From: Pterobdella sp. o SKG-2022
Taxonomy: Eukaryota > Annelida > Clitellata > Hirudinida > Piscicolidae
Length of the DNA: 64,000 bases
Reading direction: 5' to 3'
Assembly (NCBI GenBank): GCA_964035795.1
Contig: OZ038321.1
Span: forward strand, 6,071,696 to 6,135,695
Position 1 is the stretch's first letter; the number at the start of each line of letters is the position of its first letter. Positions 36,145 through 49,560 of this stretch are shown here, piece after piece. Made by a program: the position numbers and the translations under genes. Below the pieces are notes generated by a model. The model was given only the letters and a program-made list of their open reading frames with translations, was not told where the DNA came from and did no database searches.

Positions 36145-39100
36145 TTAGAATGCTTCTTCATAATAATCCTGATAATAAGGTCGGTACTCTGTAATAGAAA
36201 AATAACTTAATTTCTCATAATTCAATATCAAACAGTGATAATAGAAAATTTTTTAATAGATTGATGATTCAAAATTATATACAATAAAAAGTGAAAAAAT
36301 TAGTTATAATAATAACGTTAAAGAATTACAAGTTCCAACCAGGGTTCTGCAGAGGTGCTAAGCTATAAAAAAGAGGACTCCCGTAATCTATGGTATGAAG
36401 GTTTTTAAGTCGTTGAAGTAAAAGTTTATGATATAAATGGTTTAACTTATATGGCACTAGTTAATAAACTAGGTTTAAAATATAATACTGAAATCACTAA
36501 TAATCATCGTTGAAAAAGCTAATCAATACCAAGTTTGTATCTAAGACATGAAATTTCATATAATTTTCATAAAATAATTTCTATTATTAAAACATTTCCT
36601 TTAAAACTAGCTAGAATATAAAACTTTTGCTATAATCAAATCATTAAAGAAATATTTACATTCAGAGGTGGAATACTCTCTGGGCATCCCTACAGAATGT
36701 GATAATAGACACGTTAAAGTATAAAAAACATAATTTTATTTTAATGCGTGATATTATATTTCAATTGATAATTATCACTAATAATATAAAATTTGACATT
36801 TTGTGGACGATATATATTAAAACACGCACGCATAAACAGAAAAATTAATATCTATTTATATAAAAGAACAAATTTAATTTTCCAAGTTATTCATATAAGT
36901 TTCTTTAACTACACCATTTTTAATTATTTTCAAACACAAACTCATTAAAACCTCTGGACAGAAGCAATCTTCGCTTCATTTCCATTCTATCCCCTATGTA
37001 ATCCCAGATTTGAGCTGACCTGTAGATCCTGGACAGATTATGGTTTAACTAAAGTCAGTGAAACTATTTGAAATTATTGTATGAAAAATTTGAAATATAT
37101 TAGAATAGAGTAGTAGAAAATAAATAGTTCAAGTTTTAAAGTATAACGCGAAAATAATTTGTTATTGGCAAAGTAAACTTTAAGATTCAGAAGAGAACAA
37201 TGAGTCTGGTCTAATATCAATCTAACAGTTCATGATCAGCAAAGAATCAGCAGTCTCAATAAATAAAATGGCAAAAACTTCACCCAAAGCAATCAACATG
37301 CTCTATATAGTACCTTTCGTTTTCGTCGTAGCGTGGCACGTAAGTGTTTGCAGATTCTATTAAGAGTGTTCCATTGTTTGGTTTAATTTTTATAGATTTT
37401 TTCTTTTATATGATTATAAACGTTCTAATTGCGTTTTTATGCCACTAATTATAATAATCATAAAACTATATAAATAATGTATTTTTATATATAAATAAAC
37501 TGGATGAAATAGTATCTAATTCTCTAAATATTAATCATGATATTCTTAAATGAAATATACAAAATAACTAATGGGATATGATAGAAGCATTGAATTTTCA
37601 AAAGTAGAAAACTCAACTGAGACCTCTATTGAAATTGTATTCAACAAAATGGGTTTTAATATCACACTACACTCTTAACACAAAAAATAATGTAAAATTG
37701 CAAAATAAATAGAAAAATATGAAAAATACATCAGAAATTAAATCCTCCTACCCAATGCTTTTCTCCGCTTCTTCTCCATGTGGTTTCTCAAATCGTACAA
37801 CATCTCGTTGGTTATCATCTTTCTTTCGTCATCATTGGTGCATTAGTTTCATATGTTGCTTATTAATAGTTATAGAGTGATAGATTGCTTTACTCAATTA
37901 GAATGGCTGTATCTATTAAGTGTCAAGACTATTATCAATCTTTTTGTGTGAATGTAATAGAAGCAACAGAATTGCTCACTAATCGAGGAAGTTTTTGTAA
38001 GTATTAAAACAATTTAAAACAACGTAGTAAATCATAAATATGAAGTATTAGATTTTAAAAATTTTTTCTTATAAAACTACTAGATATTTTCTAAGACATC
38101 ATCATCCTCATCATCATTTTATTATATTCAGCATCTTTCCCTTTTCCAAAGGGTCACTGACTTCTTTTCATGACCTAACACTTTTTCCATTCCATCCTGT
38201 CATAGGCATCATCGAGACCTACCCCCAAGCCTACGACAAAGGTTTTCCATCATATCTTTCCGAGCTAACCTTGGCCTTCCCGTTCCTCTACTACCTTCAA
38301 CCTTAAACCTCCATGACTGCTTAACACAATTTTCATCCCTTTTACTAACCACATGTTTCAGCCATCTCAAACTTCCTTGTCTAACCACTTCAACAATCGT
38401 ACTAACCAACCACAATCTAACCATCAACTTCTTTGTGCTCACACCATCAGCTAGCTGCATACCACACATCATTCGAAGCATCCGTTTTTCTGCTCTTCTC
38501 AAAATACTGTTTTCAACAGACCTTACCACCCAAGTTTCTGAGTCATATGTCATGACAGGTCTCACACGTCCTATAAATTTGTTTTTTGACATTCCATGTG
38601 TGTCTTTTACCACACAACATAGAAAACATACCGTTGAATGCCTTCCAGCCCAGCCCTAACCTGCGTGTAAAAGCTAGTTCACTTCCTTCTCCACCATTCA
38701 TATTATCTTCTAGATAACAAAAATTATTTACCCTCTTTAACTCACTCAAACAAACATTTAAAACATTATTACATATCTCATTTGAAACATTCATACAAGC
38801 CCTGCTCTCAAAATTTCAATACACTCTCTTTAACCTAGCACACCGCGCATGAACCCACTTCTTACATGTCTTACACCTCACACAATTTACCTTAGCCCTC
38901 TTACACACACACTACATAGATGAATCTTAGCCAAGACAACAACCTCACTACCACCGCCACTCTCCATGACCTTTGTCGTACCAAGATTAATCTTCAATTC
39001 TTTCTCTTCAAAAGCTGCTTTTCAACGGATGAATTGTGCTTCTAGTTCTTCAATAGTCTCTGCCATCAAGACCAAGTCATCTGCGTAAAGCAGTTCATAT

Positions 39101-42100
39101 AAAGCACCTTTCTTCCGTCTTCAGACAATATGTCGAGCACTATTGAAAACAAAAACGGTGAAAGAACCGATCCTTGATGAACACCTACACCAACATCAAA
39201 TTTTTCCGAGTGTCCACCTCCAACCTGTACATCGCCATTACTGCCTGAACCAACCTTTCGGGGACCAACTTTTGTCTCAGCGCCTACTCAATCACCTTTC
39301 TTGGCACCCGATCAAAAGCCTTCTCCAAATCAACAAAACAAATAAAAAGCTTCCTATTCTTTTCAAGATAGCTTTCCTGCATTCTCTTAAAAATAAAAAT
39401 AGCGACCACTGGGCTTTTGCCAGACATAAAACCAAATTGCATTTGCTCAACTTTCACTAACCTTCTTAACCTCTTCTTCAACAACCTTTCCACCACTTTC
39501 ATACCATGCTCTAAAAGCTTTACACTTCGATAGCTTGCACAGTCCATAACATTACTTTTCTTCTTATAAATGGGAACAAATGTACTAAGGCAATGCTTTG
39601 AAATATATGGATTGGTGTGCTGATGGCTTAAAGTTGTCTACGAACGTAGTCTTGTACTTTAATGAAACTCAAAATTCTTCATTACAAATATTATTAAAAT
39701 GCAACTGTTATAATTCAATTTTTTTATAAGATGGCATCCAATTAGTTGAAAAGTTAGGGAAAATCGGGTATATAAATAATGAGATAGTAGTAATACTTAT
39801 AGCATCAATGTGTTAGCTCCAAGATAAAGTGGTGGTAATAGTAAAAGTTTTAAGGCTCACAGTGACAAGAGGCATAATAATAAGAATAAAAAATAATAAT
39901 AATAAAAATCATCAAAAAACCTTTTTTGAGGGCTTAAGGAGTGGGTTGGGCCAGTGAGTTCTTAATGAAATAAACGATAATGAATATTATTTCAAATTAT
40001 ATTATAATAATAACATAAATGAACAAAAAATCAATTAAAATGATCGTTGTAATAGAGTTGAGTGAAGTAGAATAATTTAAAGTATATACGGAATTCATTA
40101 ATATCTATTTTATTTTTTCCATTAATAGATTTTCATGCAGACGTAAAAAAGTAAAATTTGCGATGTTTTTCATAATGCAGACTTGCATCTTTAGTCTATT
40201 TATTTTAGAAATAACCATGAAACATAATAATAGATCTATAAATATGTATATAAAAATAACTTAAAATTTTTCTTTGTCTTCTTTCTAGCTCCTTATAATA
40301 CTTGCGCCATAGCTTGTATGATAGGTCTTTTCTGCAAATCAACAAAAAACCTTATAACTTAGTAAAAGTTTAATGTGACAATGAGGAAACATTTAATAAA
40401 TTTTTTTTGGGTCGTTTCTTTCTTCTTAGAGTAATGCTTAATGCCAGTTTTACTTATAAAAAAATAGTAAGTATTGAAACTGTTTTGGTTAGTATTTAAA
40501 TATCATGTATTTTTACAAATTCGAAATTATCATTTATTTGAGTTTTCAATTTGTTTTTTACTATAATTTTTTTTGTGGTCTTTAGACTATTTTTTAATCT
40601 CACTCGAAACTTAAAATGAAACCCAAACCTTTTTTTTGAACGTTGAGTTTCTTTAGGAGCTGAAGATGAACAAAAAATTGGTTAATAAAGTCAATTTAAA
40701 AAATTAGTATCATTGATTATTTGGTTATTTGAAGCATGCTGAAAGCTATGATGTAAAAGATTTTTTGAAATTTTTAAAAGTATGGAATTCATAAAAAATG
40801 CCGACTTATTTACTAATTTTGAATAATCAAAATATCATCTACCTTTAATGAAACACAGTAGTTTTACATCAATCTCATCAGAAAACAATAAAAATAAAGT
40901 TTTTAGTAGCACCTAGCAAACGCCTTCGTCGTCTCTCCAAAGGCTTCTTCATCTGTCTCCAGGTCATGTCTGAGATTGCTTTTCTATCGAACACAATGGT
41001 TATATGTGGTTAATAATCAATGTCAAATGATTATTGAAGAAATTTTGAAGTGCAATTTGAATTTGCTAGTTTTGTGGGGGAATATTTGGACTATATGAAT
41101 TTTGTTTAACCATTTTTAGGTATTTCAACGATCATTAAATAAAATTCTTTTTAATCTAACAAATTAAATGTCCCAATAGTGAAGTCTAACTTTTAGTTTA
41201 ATAATAGAGTAATTTATTATTTCAGTAGATTCTACTTATGGTAAAACATATTACAAACTTTCTTTTCTGGTTAGGTGGTCTTGTAGGCTTTTTTACACCT
41301 GGGTTCATGTGGTTGTAATCTTTATTAACCACTAACACAATTCAGTAAAAAAAATTGACACACATTAACTATGTCAAGTTATGGTTATAGACTATAAAGA
41401 TGAAAATCAGTTATAAAGACGTTTTCACTTGTTCAAAAACCATCATAAATCATTCAACAAACAAAAGTAATTTCTTCATCAACTTGAAATACTGTATGAA
41501 AGGATAATAAAAAAATTTTAAAAGCTATTTTTCAAATAAATTTCATAATACAGCTTCTACAAATTTAAATGAATATTTTTTAATTATTGTGATGTTACCT
41601 AAACATCTTCTTTGCTGTCTACCCAGTCTTCTTTTTGTTTTTTCCCAAATTTCATTAGATATTTTTTGCCTTTCAAATAATTTTTCATTATTGTTGTTTT
41701 TTAGTTTTCCATTATTTCCTTAATTTTATCAAAAATTACTAGTTATTTTATATAAACTTTATTTAAAATTAAAATAATTATTAATTATTTCATATTTAAT
41801 ATATGGTTGCAATAGAAATAATAATATTGAAACCTTCTAATGCGCTCTTCAGGTGTTTTCGCTGGAGACACGAACAAGCCTTGAACACAAATTTAGATAA
41901 ACGTATAAAAATTTAATATTTAATACAAATTTTTTAAAATATTATTCTTCGTTCAATTTTTTTGATGTAAATATTTTTAATTTTACTAAACTCTATTTTT
42001 TATAATTTTAAACTCAATGATTTTTTTAATATGAATAAAAAATTGGGTTCCATAAAATATAATTTGAAACCTTGCTCTATCGCCCTTCTTCTTCTTTTCT

Positions 42101-45100
42101 CCATTACATCTTTCACTTCTCTCCACTGATCAGCGGATATCACTCCTCTTATAAAAAGAAAACATTATTTTATGTTGGATATTTAAAAGAAGTTTCATTG
42201 TCTTTATAGCCGAACCCTCACATTATTAACCATCGAGGTCTCATATATAATGTTTTAATCACTTTATAGCTGATTTATATCAAAAAATCATTGTTTTTGA
42301 TGATTCTGTTTTATATTATCATTTAAAATGAAATTTTATGTTATTGTGTGACGATGGTTTCTCAAACACCTTTTGAATGGAGTCATAGGCCCGTTCTTTG
42401 AGTAGCCGGTCAATCCTTCAATGATTCAAATAATGTTTAATTTTCAAAAAATTCCTAGTTAATTATTTATCTCAAGATATAAACATATGTTATAATAAAA
42501 TTAATAGAAAATTTCGATGAAGTAGAACGTCTAAATTAAACATGTTCTATTAAACCTTAAGACCACCTTAGACTTTCGAATAAAAGACCAAGTAATTAAA
42601 AATTCATTGTTTTTTTTCGTGAAATTAAAGTGTTATACATTAAAATTTTTCAATTTTTTTTTCAAATTTTATAAAATTTTGTTCATATCTTAGAAAACAA
42701 TTTGTTTCTTGAATTAGGTCGGCGTATCCTCCGTCAGAATTTTGAGGAAGGAACATATAATTTTCTCTTCAAACACAAATATAAGTTTGAAAAACAATCT
42801 TAAGCAAATTATGGGCTCAATACAAAGTTTCTCTGTAACTTTATCATTAAATTAAACACTAAGAAATGTGTACTATTTAAAAGTCAATTATCAATTCAAA
42901 AAAAATTTGTCTATAAGTTTGTAATCAAACTGAACACGATAATGTTACTTTGTTAACGAAAAGCTTTGTACTCAATAAAATTACCTTTAGTGTTCAAATA
43001 ATTTGCAGTATGAACATGAAACACTATGAACCTCTGTCTAGGATAGCCCTCCTCGTTTCAGCCAGTCTCCTCTGCTGTAGGGCCCACAAGTAGTCTGACA
43101 TCTGGTGTCTGGGAAGTTGTTTTTATGTAGGTACCGAAGTTTTTGGCAAAAATTTATCTAAGCTATTTAATATTTCAATGATCGTTATGATCGTCGGCCC
43201 CTATAGCTCAATGGTTGAGCATTAGACTAATTATCTAAAGTTACCGGGTTCGATCCCGCGTGGGCCGACAATTAGCACCTGTACCACAGTGTGTTCTCGC
43301 TACATTAAATTTGTAGCAAGCGCTTTGATCTATAAGAAAAAGCGCTTTATAACTACTGCATTACATTACATTAAAATTCATTTTTATAAATATTTTTTAT
43401 GGTTTTTAGGTTCAAAAACTCGAGGTAAAAATAAAAAAACTACATTTAGTTTTTCCCATTTAACTAAAACCATTATCAGTTTTCAATATTATTTTTTTGT
43501 AATATATATTCTAATTTTTGGATTATCTTTTAAAAAAAATCTCAAGAAAAGATTGTATTGTATTTATAACGAAAGTTTTTCAATTTAAGCTTCGTACTTT
43601 TCTGTGCGATTCATGTCTCTAAACTTACCTTGAAAACATAAATTATTACGTTATTAATAAGGGCAATATTAATTTATAAAGAGTAGAAGGAGTGAAATAA
43701 TTGAAAATACTAATGGCGAAAAAAAAATTTTGGAAATATAAACATTATACTACTCAATATTTATGACATTCTACTACATAATATTTTTTTTGAAATCAAG
43801 TAAATACAACTAACAGCCAAATCTCTTCCATCCGGCATTTCGGGACTTAGTAGCTTTCAATGAAACAAAATCTGAATATAATACAGTAATTTTTGTTATA
43901 AAAGTTGTTGTTTTTGTAATGTTAAAAACTAGACTTGCTGAAAAAGCGCTTGAAATTTCATAACCTCTTCAAAAATTGTTGAAGGATGAACATGTATTTA
44001 GTAGGAAAAATTTTTTAATTCTTCGAAGTTTTTTTTTGAAAAATGACTATAATCAAGCTTAAAGAGACGGGATGATGCAATAAAACAAGATTTTAAGAAC
44101 TGAGTGGTTCAGGAATTTTTTTGGTGGAAAAAAAGCTTTGCAAGCAAAATAGCCAAGTAGTTAAACTGGGATCTTTAGAGAGGTCAATAAGACAAAAAAC
44201 AAGGCTAGATTTTATTTTTACAAAATTGTTTAAAAGGCTTTTTGTAGGCCTAACTTTATTTATCTTGTATTAAGTTATTGTTTAGAGGTATAGTTTTTAT
44301 AGGAGATTGAAGTTCCAACAACATTAAGACTTATGGGCAATCTCAAATACTTGGAAACATAAAGACACTAGACAATGAACTTTTAGTGAGAATCAACTTA
44401 GTTAAAACAAAAAAATGCTCAACGAAAAGACAATTAGATATTCTATAAGCAAATGGCAACTACTTAAAATAAATGAAAAGTTACACAAGAGTTCAACTAA
44501 GAATTTATAACTCATTTTATTCCGTTTAATATTTATATAAACAGTTTTCAAAAAATTTTCTATGTTTTTATCAGTTTTCCTATATCAAAACCTTTAAATG
44601 TTTTTCTTTTACGTAAGGTCACGCCATCATCTTTATAGATTTTAGTTAGAAACATACATATCGGTTCAACACGGTACTTGGCATAGTTTTTGTTTCAATT
44701 TTCGTTAAATCTACCATAATTATTTTCAATATAAACTTTTTGAGTTTGAAATTCTTAACACGTAACAACACCTACCATTGTCAGGGTCAACAAATTGATT
44801 TTCCGAGCTTTGTGGGAAGCAGTTTTAATACATTAGATTCACTTATGAATTATAAAATAAGATGAAGTAGCTTTTCAAATTTTCCAATATCTATCTAATC
44901 TATGTTTTTTATGTGAATTTTGATTTGTGAAAAATTATACTTTAAAATTAAGCTAGTATGCAAATATATTTTATATAGAACTTAATATACTAATATACTT
45001 ATGTAAAAACTTATATAATAATGCTATAAGGAATCTTCACCTCCATGTATTCACAAAAGAGCCTGACAGTAAAAAAATGATTAAACGAGGTGAATATTTT

Positions 45101-47757
45101 AAAAGTGGATTTTTCCAATGGAATAGAATAGACAACTTAGTGAAACAAGTTAAAATAGTCGAATAAATATCAAACTTTTTCAATATTTTGATTTTCATTT
45201 TTATATAAAGATGAAAGTAGTGAATAACATCAAAACTGTATGTTTAAGCATTTAAAAATTATTCTACCAGGTTTTTCTGAATTTCTTCTTTTTGTCACAT
45301 TATTTCTGAAATATTCAAAAATTTGAACTTCAATCAAATATATATTTTTTTTAGAATTTTATATAAATTCATTCTTCGTCGTATATATTGTCCTATGCTT
45401 TTCAAGTTTAGTTTTTGATAAACATTTTATTTTGCAAATAAATTTTATTTTCTATGTTTTTATTTGGAAAATGTATTTAAAACTGAGATATTAATTTTTT
45501 CAACTTTAATAGTCAAATTTTCATAAATAAAAACCTTTTATTAGGAATTCTCTTAACTTTTCCTACAAGATATAAATTGAAACAATCAAAAAGTTTATAT
45601 TTTTGTATGTTTTCACCTATTAGTAATCTGATGAAAACCACTCAAGTTATCACATGAAAGGCATGAAAAGAAATTACTAAATCAAGACCAAACAATAGTT
45701 AAACTCATAAAATCAAAAGTAATTACAAAATCAAAATGAAAAATGAAGAAGCTTATAAAGCTTTCAGTCCCAAGAGCTTCTAAACTAAAAAAATTTTGTT
45801 TAAAATCAATCGAACCAAAATTTACAGTTTTTATAAATTTTAAAGCTGTATTATTTAGTGTTGAACTTCTTGAGAAACCTTTCAAGCGGCGTACTGCTAG
45901 TTCTCTTTTGGCTTTCGACTTATCTAGAATGTTCTCCCACTTGGAATATGCATCATGAACGCTGAAATGTGTACTAAATCTTCATCTAAATAATATGTTT
46001 ATTTGAATGATTCTATTATTCCATCATTCATTTGTTCAAAATTGTGTAAATGTCATAATAATACATATATGAATCTTTGAAAAGTTTTAATTACTTCTAG
46101 ACTTTCATATCTATAGAGCGCCATGTTTAGCAGATGTAATGTAATGTAATGCGGTATTTATAAAGCGCTTTTCTTTATAGATCAAAGCGCTTGCTACAAA
46201 TTTAATGTAGCGAAAACACACTGTGGAACAGGTGCTAATTGTCGGCCCACATGGGATCGAACCCGGTAATTTTAGATAATTAGTCTAATGCTCAACTATT
46301 GAGCTATAGGGGCCGACAATGGCAGTCAAAGTTATTTATGAAAGTTTTACTTCATTATTATATAAACTCGAAAAAAAAGAAATAACTCAACTACTGAATG
46401 TGAAACTCTGTAATGAATATAAATGTATTTATGTGAACTCACTTCCATGGCTTAGAGTCTTCTTCATAATTAGCTATTTCTGGAATAATATTTTTGAGCC
46501 TTCATAATAAAAGTATGAAATATTGAAAAAAGTTCTAACCATTTTCATTGAATTCTAAAAAAGCCTTTCTTCTCTGTGAAATTTTTTCTTTAACAGTTTT
46601 CCAAAGTTCCTTACTTCTTAATCTTTGGTAGTTTTGTAAAAGATTTAAATTAACAATAGGAAAAAAACTGACTTTCAGCTATCATATGTTTAAGAAAAAA
46701 TTCGAATATTTCTTGATTGATAAAGTTCAAAACTAGCAAGTGCTCTACTAATCAAATTTCTTCATCAGTATTATAAAATTTCAAAAATTACTTTCTAGCT
46801 CGGGCAGGCGATATAGTTTCTTGAAAATTTTTAAAATGAAAAGGTAGTTATGAGAATCGATGTTCAAGCATATAAGATGCAGAGTTATTTATATACCCAT
46901 ATACGTTTTATAAAACAGCACACAAAATTTTTAATACAGAAAAAAAATGCAAAAAAACGATAAAAGATGAAACAGACAATAACAAAAAAAATTTAAAAAA
47001 AAAAAAAAGGGAAAAATATAAGCATATCATAAACATAGACGCAAAACACAAAAAAAAACAAAACATAGGACAAAAAGCACGGGTATAAGAACCGGCAGAA
47101 GGTATAGCAGCAGGACCAGACTCGGGTTGGCCTCCAGAGCCTGCAGTCGATGTCTTTGAAGGTTTTTTTGGAAGCTTAGCAGGCTTCGGTTTTCCTGGAT
47201 TAAAGGCAGTTTGCCATGTGATAAACAAATAATGAACTTTTTCATAGTGTGACTTTTTTTTGGAGTTTTTTTTTAGTTTGAAATACCTAGTTTAATGGTA
47301 CCGATTTATTTTTTATTGCATTTCACGTTTTGTAAAAAAATTTTTAGTTTTTATTCATAATTTCCAGCTCTTATTCATTTTTTCCAGCTCCTATTCATTT
47401 TTTTCAGCTCTTATTTTTTCCAGCTCTTATTCATTTTTTCCAGCTCCTATTCATTTTTTCCAGCTCCTATTCATTTTTTTTTGCTATAACCAGCCCATAA
47501 TTAAATTAATTCGCAACACAAAAAGTTATTAGCAAAATTTATAGCGCTTGTTTTTAACTAAATCATAACTCAAATTTTTTGTTGAGTGTTTCTTTGAAAA
47601 AACTAAAACATTTTTGTCAATAAACTTCAATGCTACTGTTCATCATTATGTCAACCTTAGTCGAGTTTCAATGTGGTATTGTTAGTATAGTTATAATTTA
47701 ATTATTTAAGGACAAAACTTCAGTTTCACCTTTTGGTTTTGCAGCTGGAGTAGCCAT
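36145..47757 (-). CDS. Locus W: Trp/Arg-helix micro-exon gene, apparently complete
   Basis: Exons in transcript order: 47730-47757 (ATG), 47093-47194, 46792-46819, 46540-46622, 46443-46458, 45879-45961, 43815-43845, 43032-43108, 42353-42395, 42071-42147, 41834-41861, 41599-41669, 41255-41279, 40913-40983, 40629-40650, 40261-40331, 37752-37822, 36952-37028, 36340-36357, 36145-36188 (TAA). It starts MATPAAKPK, continues in a Lys/Pro-rich disordered exon and ends YRPYYQDYYEEAF, about 355 residues. Between are nine helix exons (phase 1 to 1), for example KAISDMTWRQMKKPLERRRR and KLWKTV-like variants, alternating with linkers of 16-43 nt (phase 2 to 2). Linkers before 37752 and 36952 were not found; the first gap holds an RTE-like insertion. 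No signal peptide; probably nuclear or cytosolic. No known family is recognised, but helix exons share length, phase and basic pattern with the KEKARRK exons of locus M. Confidence 0.75.
38095..39600 (-). mobile_element. RTE-like retrotransposon, RT to 3' end
   Basis: Minus-strand frames: CFVDLEKAFDRVPRKVIE near 39290 (RT), a LAFTRRLGLGWKAFNGM stretch near 38660 and VRPVMTYDSETWVVRSVEN to RWLKHVVSKRDEN near 38330-38570 (post-RT). It lies in the locus W intron between 40261 and 37822, where one linker exon is missing. Confidence 0.85.
43193..43374 (+). mobile_element. SINE, near-complete copy
   Basis: Best-preserved copy. The head folds as a tRNA (about 43195-43268): D-arm GCTC/GAGC, anticodon arm TTAGA/TCTAA with loop CTAATTA (anticodon AAT, Ile-like), T-arm GGGTTCGATCCC. 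The tail has the CACAGTGTGTTCTCGCTACA block and AGCGCTTTATAA, and ends in ATTACATTACATTA repeats. It lies in an intron of locus W. Confidence 0.88.
43380..45870. other. Long intron region of locus W
   Basis: Apart from exon 43815-43845 nothing is firmly supported. A block at 44766-44801 has splice-like borders and reads ENQFVDPDNG in one frame, but its phase does not fit its neighbours. Confidence 0.4.
46135..46317 (-). mobile_element. SINE, near-complete copy
   Basis: Same head and tail as 43193-43374 in reverse orientation, with a terminal TAATGTAATGTAATG repeat at its 3' end. It lies between linker exon 46443-46458 and helix exon 45879-45961 of locus W. Confidence 0.88.
47360..47480. repeat. 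Minisatellite, about 24 bp unit
   Basis: Five to six imperfect copies of TTTCCAGCTCCTATTCATTT in the first intron of locus W, with T/C variants between units and one shortened copy. Confidence 0.85.
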
Positions 47758-48284
47758 CAGTATACTCCAATATCAGTCGGGGAAATATTTTTATATCTTT
47801 ATCTAAATCTTTCAATCCTTCCAAAAGGGAATATTATTGTTCCTCTCCGAATTTTTAAAAAATTAAATATTTTATAGTTGAATTTTTTAAGCTAGTTTTA
47901 CAAATAATTTTATTAAAAAGAAGGCGTATAAGGTAAAAGTCTAAAAAGATTAAGCATTAAAACGTTAAATTTTGAAAATATAAATAAGGATCATCAACAT
48001 AAACACAAAAACATTGAACTAATACAAGATATCAATTTGAGCTTCAAAACCTTAACTGAAAAACAAAGTTTTATGTAAATTTCGACCGTTTTATTCTGTT
48101 TTTGCTAAAAATGTTTTGAAGTTATATAAAATTTTTTAAATAAAAACATTAATTTTTCTTACTACTATGTCCATCCATCTTTTCGAACATTTTAGCTTCG
48201 AGTTCTCAGATATTCAAGCACTGAAATAGCATTAAATATCTCTAAAACTCTTTACTGCGTAACTTTAACCTTTTACAATCGGCG
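47758..48284. other. Upstream region of locus W
   Basis: About 0.5 kb before the ATG of locus W up to the L2/CR1-like element. It should hold the 5' UTR and promoter. No TATA-like box stands out in such A+T-rich DNA. Confidence 0.4.
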
Positions 48285-49560
48285 TATCGTTCTGATCACT
48301 CAACGGAAACTGCGATTTGTACATCACCGATAGCCTCCGCAACGTCTGTGCTAGCGGGTCTGCGGCTGTCCTGGTGTCTTTAGATATTTCAGCAGCTTTC
48401 GACACCATCGATCATTTTAATATGCTGCACGTTCTTGAAGGCTACTACCACATTTCTGGCATTTATTTATCCTAGTTTCATTCCTATCTCTCCGAAAGCA
48501 AACAATTTGTTAAAATAGGCAGCTCTTCTTCTACTCCTGTTTCTCTCCGTTTTAGTGTTATCCAAAGCTCCGTTTTTAGACCCATACTTTTTTCTTTATA
48601 CACATCTTCTATTAGCGAGATTTTACAAAATCACGCTGTTTTATATCATCAGTTTGCTGATGATATCCCTCTCTTTACCCGTGCCTTTTATCTTGATTCT
48701 CATCCCAGTCTCACTAAAATTTCTGAATGCATCAACGATCTCACTTTTTGGTTTCCAACAAGCATGTCATGTTGAATTCCACCAAAAGCGAAGGCAGTCT
48801 TATTCTCTTTTCCAAATTCAGTTTTCCTGCCGAAATCACCTTTGACGCCACTAAGCTTTCAGTATCGTCCAAACTGAAGATACTAGGTGTAACTCTTGTT
48901 CCTAGCTTCTACTTCACGCATTTTGCTTCTCAGTTTATACAAGCATCCAACTTACATCTCCATGCAATCAAACAAGTACGCAAATTCCTTTTTTCTAGCA
49001 CCGCCGTTGCCTTGACTATCTCTTCAGTTCTTTCCAGGCTTGACTATCGTAACTCTCTTTTTTTTGGACTTTTGAACTGTTTCATTTCTAAGTTGCAATA
49101 TTTTCAAAATTGCGCTGCCAAAACTGTTCTTCAAACCGACTACTATTCTTCATCGCGTGCTTGCCTTGATTGCCTTCATTGGTTGCCGGTCTCACAAAGA
49201 GCCCAGTTCAAGTTACTGTGGCTCACCGCTATTATTTTATATTTCAATCAGCCGGCTTACATATATGAGCTTTTTACTATCAGACAGACTCACGGGTCTC
49301 TCAGGTCTTTGAAATCTGCTTTATGGCTGTATCAGTCTGTCTCTCCTAACTCTTTTTCACATCGCTCTTTTTCGCATATCGCTCCTATTTTATGGAATTT
49401 TTTTCCATTTAATCAGCGTTTCTCACTTTCCCTTAAACAGTTTCGCAAGCGTTTGAAAACGCATCTTTATAGTAGCATCCCTCTGCCGTAGCTCTTTGGA
49501 CTACACAAGCGCCTTTGCAGCAAACCTAGTTTGCAAACTGCGCGCTTTACAAATAAATAA
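48285..49560 (+). mobile_element. L2/CR1-like LINE 3' part
   Basis: Plus-strand frames: DHSTETAICTSP (48300), DISAAFDTIDHFNMLHVLE, QFADDIPLF with the RT catalytic Asp pair, then an intact 3' frame (48727-49494) with LSRLDYRNSLFFGLL, LHWLPVSQRAQFKLL and an RKRLKTHL end. The 3' end is GCGCGCTTTACAAATAAATAATAA. Frameshifts before 48727. It lies between locus W and UBR3-like copy B. Confidence 0.9.

Noticed and set aside
43195..43268. Functional tRNA-Ile gene
   Set aside because: At least six copies share the same long non-tRNA tail; this is the head of a SINE.
43815..43853. Longer version of the locus W linker exon, using the acceptor at 43853
   Set aside because: It would end in the wrong phase; the shorter exon 43815-43845 keeps the 2-to-2 rule of all other linkers.
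36145..47757. Locus W as a secreted schistosome-type micro-exon gene
   Set aside because: The N-terminus MATPAAKPK has no signal peptide, and the helix exons are basic rather than like known secreted MEG proteins.
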